Program-made: the position numbers and the translations under genes
The notes under the pieces: generated by a model
Told to the model about the DNA's origin: nothing
Database searches by the model: none
Seen by the model: the letters and a program-made list of their open reading frames with translations, nothing else
Shown here: one piece after another, positions 59,004-64,000 of the stretch
How positions within the stretch are numbered: the first letter of the stretch is position 1
Layout: each line of letters begins with the position of its first letter
NCBI RefSeq assembly: GCF_051020985.1
Contig: NC_135002.1
Span: 744,001 to 808,000, forward strand
Length of the DNA stretch: 64,000 bases
Reading direction: 5' to 3'
DNA from: Nomia melanderi
Taxonomy: Eukaryota; Arthropoda; Insecta; Hymenoptera; Halictidae

Positions 59004-60846
59004 GTGAGTGACCAACCGAAGTTCTATGAGTATCCGAAGATTTCCGAGTGATTTCTCGTCGGTCGTCTAGATTAACCCTGCGTCGCGTCCAAGGGAAAGA
59101 GGAAACTTCCGAATCTCGAAATTCTGCGTGAATTTGATCGATTGTTCTCGCGTGAATCGTTGGCTAGGAAGTTCGTTGTTAAGGGAACTTTGAGTTTCAT
59201 TCGAGAATTAGCTGTGGTTTCTCGGTTTATCTGTATAGGAAGTTTATCGGTTGTAAACGTTAATTGGAGAGCAACGACTTTTTGGCTGATCCAGTGTTAT
59301 CGATGTTTCACCGTTAGAGCGTGAGTAGGAATTCTTTTCTTTATCGATGATAAAGTGGCTCGTGAATCGTAGGACGAGGGTTAATCGTTCGGTGTCGAAA
59401 ATACGGAAAAGTGTTCCTTCTCGTAAATTCAATTTATTCTAATTGCGCGTACAATCGTCTCCAACGGGCGACGCAGAATATCGAAAACGATATGAAAGTA
59501 AATGCATAAGCTTGATTCGACTCGAAGTAAAAGGCACTTTTAAATCGTGGAATCTTTACGTACAGATCTCGGCTGGTTTCGAGAATCGTAGAACGATCGT
59601 ATTCTCGGAACGCGTATTTTTCCGTTGGAAGTCAACTCGAATTCAGATAATCGACTTTCTTCCGCATCGGTTACACCGTTTCGCGTCCATTAGTCGAATC
59701 TACGGAGGAATTCGTGGAATTCTCGAAGCTCGAGATGTTTAGCATAGTTCCCCGCGCAGTGAGTGATTGAAGCCCGTTATTCAACCGTGTTACGCGATGA
59801 TCACGTTCCTCAGTCGATTTTGAAGAATCGTCGCAGCGTGGAATATATTCCGTGTAGCTCGGTTTCGAGGCTCGAAGCCTCTCATTCCGTTTTCGTCGAA
59901 CGTTCCCCTCGTTCGGGACGCACGGACGAAACCTTCCGCTCACCTTGGTCGCCATGGTTTGCCATGGACGTCGCCTGTTTAGCCGTGGATGCGGCTTTTT
60001 CAACGGCGAAACGGAAACGAACGCACCGCGAGGCAACGAGTAACGGCATTAGGAGCAGCAACAGTTTCGTAAACAATAGCGCGCGGATCAGTTTGTAAAT
60101 ACAGCGTCGGAGCGGTTGGAAAGTAGTCGAGAACTTTCTTTGGTAATTGTACTGTGGCCGTTTGACGGCCGCCGGGAGAGAAGCCTGAACGACCGAGTTC
60201 TGGGAAAATTTCTAGATTCCGGAAAACCGAGCGCCGCGTTTTCTTGAGCGTCGTGTCGAGTCGAGGTGCATCGTCGCTTTTTGCTTCGAACGTTTGACAA
60301 TTGAAATGTTTTATTTGAAAGGTAGTTCGAGGACAGCAGTGTAAACGATTCTTTTCCTTTTGAACGATATTTGAAGCACACTCTGAACAATTGACGTAGA
60401 AGCGCGAAGCGTTGAATTTGAAACTTGCCGCCTAAGGATTTGCTGATCGCTCCACCGGTATATATATCATTAAAATAGAAATTGCAAATTTCCCTTTTAA
60501 AATTCAGTATCAGGATCTTTATCTTAATTTTGCTAGTGATCAGCTTTTCTGATTCGCTGAAGATTGCCTGTTAGAAGGAAATACAAGAGAGAACGATTAT
60601 TCGTAACGATCAGCTCTAATTTGTCAAGAATTTGTAATTATCGGAAGCATTAAAACTGCGATACGTTGTGGAAACGAGCGACTTGAAGGTGCAGGCGGAT
60701 CGGTTCAAATTGGAATTTCAAACAGTCAAACTCGCGAAACATGAGACAGTTGGCAGAGACGATAGGTCGCGTTCCTCTTGACGAGCGGTCATCGTCAGCG
60801 ATAATCTTTCTCCCGATCCCGTTCGAATCTCCCCGGTGGTGTACCG

Positions 60847-63524
60847 ATGTTCATTGTCAATTCCATCCAGGAAGGCGCGTCCGGCCTCTCGAACTTCCTC
60901 ACCGGTCCGGATTCCGTGATATGGAAGCTGTTGAGTAAGTTCCAGCAATGGCGTTGCAGGAAGGCGCGATCCGCGAGCGCGAAACGTCGGGCGTATTCGA
61001 CTCGCTCGGGGCGTTCTGTAAATTCGTTTACATTGTCATTCGGAAATTCACGCGAAACGGGCGGCTCGGATTCGCCGATCCGGAAAGCTTGAATGCGCCG
61101 GGCGTGCTAGGCGAGACCCGGCACGAACGCCTCGCCTGACCCAGCGTCGATCTCACCGCGCGCTCGCCGCTTCGGCTCGATCGAATTTCTAAAGATTGGG
61201 AGCGGCCGAACTTTCATAATTCATGCGTCAATTTGTACATTTTCTAGCTAACGCTTCGCGCGTAATACAAGCATAGCTGCGCACTATCGAATCCAGATGT
61301 TAATTGCATATTTATATACAGTAATCCCGGGAGACGGTGAATACTTCCGTTGAAACCCATCGAAACAGTGAAAGAATCCTACATTCGATTTCTAAACCTG
61401 AATCACCGCCTTCCAAACTAACAATGAAAATTCCAAGTGAATTCAGTTGCATAGGTTGCCCAATTGATCTATCTTTCGTCTTCAGCGCTAACTCGAAAGA
61501 CGACGCAGTTAGATCTCATCAGCTCCATGGTTTCTAAGCATAACGAACTTATTTAATCATCGTACGATCATTATCATTCCCCCACCGACTGCATCTCTCC
61601 GCGTACGATCCCAATTGATCGCCGACGATGATCGTTGCCAGAATGGATCCCGGCGCGCGTGCTGATCTGCGTGATGATGTTCACGGCCTGCTGGACGAAC
61701 TACATGTGCCGGCTGCAGATGCCTATCCTGGCGGTGCCGATGATCAAGGCCACGGGCGGCAACGCGAGCGAAGGCGTGTGCAAGCAGACCGAGGACTCGC
61801 GCTTCCGGCGCGCGGTCTCCTGGCTGGACCCAGGCCTAGAGCTCGAAGACTACATTCTATCTAGGCGCGCCGAAGAAATGGCGGGCGGCGCTCGTTTCGC
61901 GCGCGACGCCGACGAGGACGCCCGTCCGTCCGACGGGCCGATCGAGCTGTTGAACGGGAAGCCGTTCGACTGGAAGCCGGAAGTCCGGGGCCAGCTGATC
62001 GCCGCGTACAGCTACGGCAACGTTCCCGGGAACTTCCTGGGCGGACTGATGGCGGTCCGATGGGGGCCGAAGGCGGCCATACTGTGGACCTCCATCGTCG
62101 CTGCCGTCGTGTCGCTGTTCAGCCCGTTCTTCGCGCAGATGCACTGGATCGTGCTGCTGCTGTCGAGGGTGGTGATAGGCCTGACGGGCGGCGTGACGTT
62201 CCCGGCCTGCCACAGTCTGGTCGCGCAGTGGGCCCCGCCCGACGAGAAGTCGAGGTTCGTCTGGTCGCTGCTCGGCGGCACTTTCGGCACCATCCTCACC
62301 TACCCCATGGTGGCGATGATCGCGGAGAACCTCAAGTGGGAGAACGGCTGGTACATCCCGTCGTTGCTGATGTTCGTCTGGATCGTGTTCTGGGCGGTGC
62401 TGACCTACGACTCGCCCGCGGAGCACCCTGGCATCAGCGACGAGGAGAAGGAGCACATTCTGCAGTTGGTATTCCCGTTGGCATTTCGCGCTTTCGCTAC
62501 CGGCACTTATCTCGGCGACGGTCTCTTGGGTTTCCCGTGTTGGACCAAGATGTTGCACGAGCAAGTTAACGCGTTAACACGTTGAATGCCGCACGATTTC
62601 ATAGAACAAATCATTTGATTGAATTATTGCTGCACGTTCATCTACCTGAATGTCGCCTTAGGTAGCATTATTATATAGAGTGAACTAGTAATTCGATTTG
62701 GTTGGTCATCGGCGACCCCATGGCATTCAACGCGTTAATAGCTCAGCAAGTAGTAGGTTGCTAAACCATACAAGTATCCCTAGTAACGCGTGAGTATAAA
62801 GAGCCTCGAAGTTCCAAAGGGTCCGTATTTCAGGGCGCAAGCGGGGACCGTCAGGGCGAAGAAGCCGTCGCTGAAGGAGACGCCGATAAAGGCTATCCTG
62901 ACGTCGGTGCCGTTCCTCAGCTTGGTCTGCTGCCACTTCGGCAACCTGTTCCTCCTGTTCTTCTACCAGAACTCGATGATGTTGTACCTGACGAAAGCTT
63001 TGGGATTCCAACTGTCGAAGGGAGGCATCGCGGCCAGCTTGCCGTGGGCTGGCAGACTGCTCCTCGGCTTCTTCTTCAGCTGGGCCGGGGACGTGATTAA
63101 GCGCAAGGAGATCGTCAGTCTCACTGTTCTTCGGAAAGGCGCTACCGTATTTTGTAAAGACCTTTCACGCTAAACACCACCGTAACATTCTCAACATCAG
63201 TGAATCTTCGAGATGCTCTGATATCCTTGTATTTCAAAGAAGATACATTCTGAACGAACGTCCTTTCCCATCTTCACAGCTCACTTCGTGCCTGGTATCT
63301 TCTTAATTCTGGTCGGGTACGTCGGCTGCCGATTCGTTCTGGCGAACGTGTTCTTGGTGTTAGCGTTGGGGTTCAACGGAGCGGCCGCCATATCGAACCT
63401 GTCCAATAACCAGGACCTCTCCCCAAACTTCGCGGGCTTCATCTACGGACTGATGAACACGATCGGCAGCATGTCCGGTATGATTATCTCACCGCTGGTC
63501 GAGGAGATCGCTGGAAAGTACGGA
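60847..63524 (+). CDS. SLC17-family anion transporter, 5' part (continues off the right edge)
   Basis: Exons seen: 60847-60934, 61642 to about 62475, about 62802-63153 and 63280-63524, the last ending in a good donor (GGA/GTAAGT), so the gene goes on beyond the window. It is a major-facilitator transporter of the SLC17 type (sialin, vesicular glutamate and phosphate/anion cotransporters), probably a plasma or vesicle membrane protein. An N-terminal helix with the family NYxxR pattern (NYMCRLQMPILAVPMI) is followed by a long charged loop of about 80 residues, then SYGNVPGNFLGGLMAVRWG and the signature GGVTFPACHSLVAQWAPP. The start at 60847 is supported by an in-frame stop 48 bases upstream with no acceptor between. 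The exon 2/3 joint is uncertain: donors at 62475 (GTTGGT) and 62480 (GTATTC) and weak acceptors at 62794 or 62801 are possible. That intron consists largely of a TTAA element. Exon 2 is notably GC-rich. Confidence 0.82.
62574..62738. mobile_element. TTAA miniature element family 1, copy C, in an SLC17 intron
   Basis: The left end TTAACACGTTGAATGCCGC and the right end TGGCATTCAACGCGTTAA are inverted repeats. The interior matches copy B (GTAGCATTATTATATAGA, AGTAATTCGATTTGGTTGG); the GTCACCGGTGAC palindrome has decayed to GTCATCGGCGAC. About 165 bp, making up half of the intron. Confidence 0.7.
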
Positions 63525-64000
63525 GTAAGTATCATCCGTGTTCGTCACTGTTCGGTGCGAATGGTTGCAAGGTTCGCATCTGTGTCCGCTTACCGTTTCA
63601 TCTGATCGCGACAGTTGTCAAGCTTTGGCTCGTGTAACGAGGTTGACTCTGGCTAAACGTCGCTCGGTTTTTCAAACGAATCGTTACATGATCGCGCAAA
63701 AACTACCATCTGCCGCGACGGAATTTCGAAAACGCCGCTCGTCCCCGCCGCCGGGAGCGGCGAACTCGCACGCGACAAGCAACAGGCATCAGCGGGAATT
63801 ATATACATTTGCTATTAGCGCGATGATGCGGCGCCGAGTGTTTAGTTACAGCTCTGACGTACGTGAAGGTGCTCTTAGCGTGCTCGAGACCTCAGTACAG
63901 CCTTGTACCGTGTTGCGTAACTCATAGTACGGGCAGTACTGGGGAATTGTGTACGCGGTGCATCCGGAATGAGTCTAGTTTCGCAATCGCGGCTCCCGAA

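Larger units (their letters stand above)
52385..60846. other. Gene desert with GC-rich islands
   Basis: About 8.4 kb between divergently transcribed HACL1 and the SLC17-family gene. No frame carries a recognisable domain; the longest plus frame (56862-57278) is a product of CG-rich sequence. AT-rich tracts alternate with GC-rich islands at about 53870-54330, 54690-55080, 56850-57260 and 58490-60100, which could be regulatory or non-coding RNA sequence. A TATA/Inr promoter at 58767-58801, a 120-bp duplication and many TTAA elements are listed separately. Confidence 0.4.

Noticed and set aside
61857..62569. Frames overlapping SLC17 exon 2 (61857-62564 minus, 62060-62569 plus)
   Set aside because: GC-rich shadows; the SLC17 frame carries the family motifs.
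1..64000. CRISPR arrays, operons, ribosomal RNA or bacterial features
   Set aside because: Genes are intron-bearing and monocistronic with animal orthologues; no array of regularly spaced repeats and no rRNA-like stretch was seen. No tRNA was found by eye, though a dedicated scan was not possible.

Overview
The window is eukaryotic nuclear DNA, almost certainly from an insect and most likely a hymenopteran such as a bee. The evidence is: compact genes with many short GT-AG introns, an AT-rich background broken by GC-rich patches, a mariner-type terminal repeat, and many small TTAA-bounded non-autonomous elements. The proteins are ordinary animal housekeeping orthologues. The order assignment is inference. 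Coding sequences were assembled by hand by joining open frames at GT-AG sites. For most multi-exon genes the joined exons sum to a whole number of codons and the product is close to the family's usual length.

Layout from left to right. 1-4669 has no convincing gene and carries fragments of TTAA elements. 4672-5136 (+) is a small unrecognised membrane protein. 6174-7710 (+) is EAF, a partner of the ELL elongation factor. 8680-11516 (-) is chondroitin polymerizing factor. 13039-14238 (+) is ECSIT. 14640-16830 (+) is AGXT2. 18050-19055 (-) is a TMEM64-like VTT/DedA protein. 20412-26783 (+) is a large matrin-type zinc-finger protein resembling ZNF318. 28515-30347 (-) is ADP-dependent glucokinase. 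31318-33747 (-) is a fusion of an inactive integrase core with 15 C2H2 fingers. 34885-37878 (+) is ERGIC3, with ROMO1 (36618-36930, -) nested in its last intron. 38236-39779 (-) is mTERF3. 40386-41472 (-) is an unrecognised single-pass protein. 43430-45493 (-) is FAF2/UBXD8. 46550-46982 (+) is an unrecognised 102-residue protein. 47282-52384 (-) is peroxisomal HACL1 with a canonical SKL tail. 52385-60846 is a gene desert rich in TTAA elements, with GC-rich islands and one clear TATA/Inr promoter. 60847 to beyond 63524 (+) is the 5' part of an SLC17-family transporter that leaves the window.

The genes do not form a pathway; they are a typical metazoan neighbourhood. Several serve mitochondria (ECSIT, ROMO1, mTERF3, AGXT2), the ER/Golgi (ERGIC3, FAF2, ADPGK, chondroitin polymerizing factor), the peroxisome (HACL1) or nuclear RNA and chromatin work (EAF, the ZNF318-like protein, the integrase-finger fusion).

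The observations most worth following are the integrase/zinc-finger fusion with a substituted catalytic residue, the antisense nested ROMO1, the set of at least five TTAA-bounded miniature element families that abut and nest, and a 120-bp duplication, one copy of which lies inside such an element.
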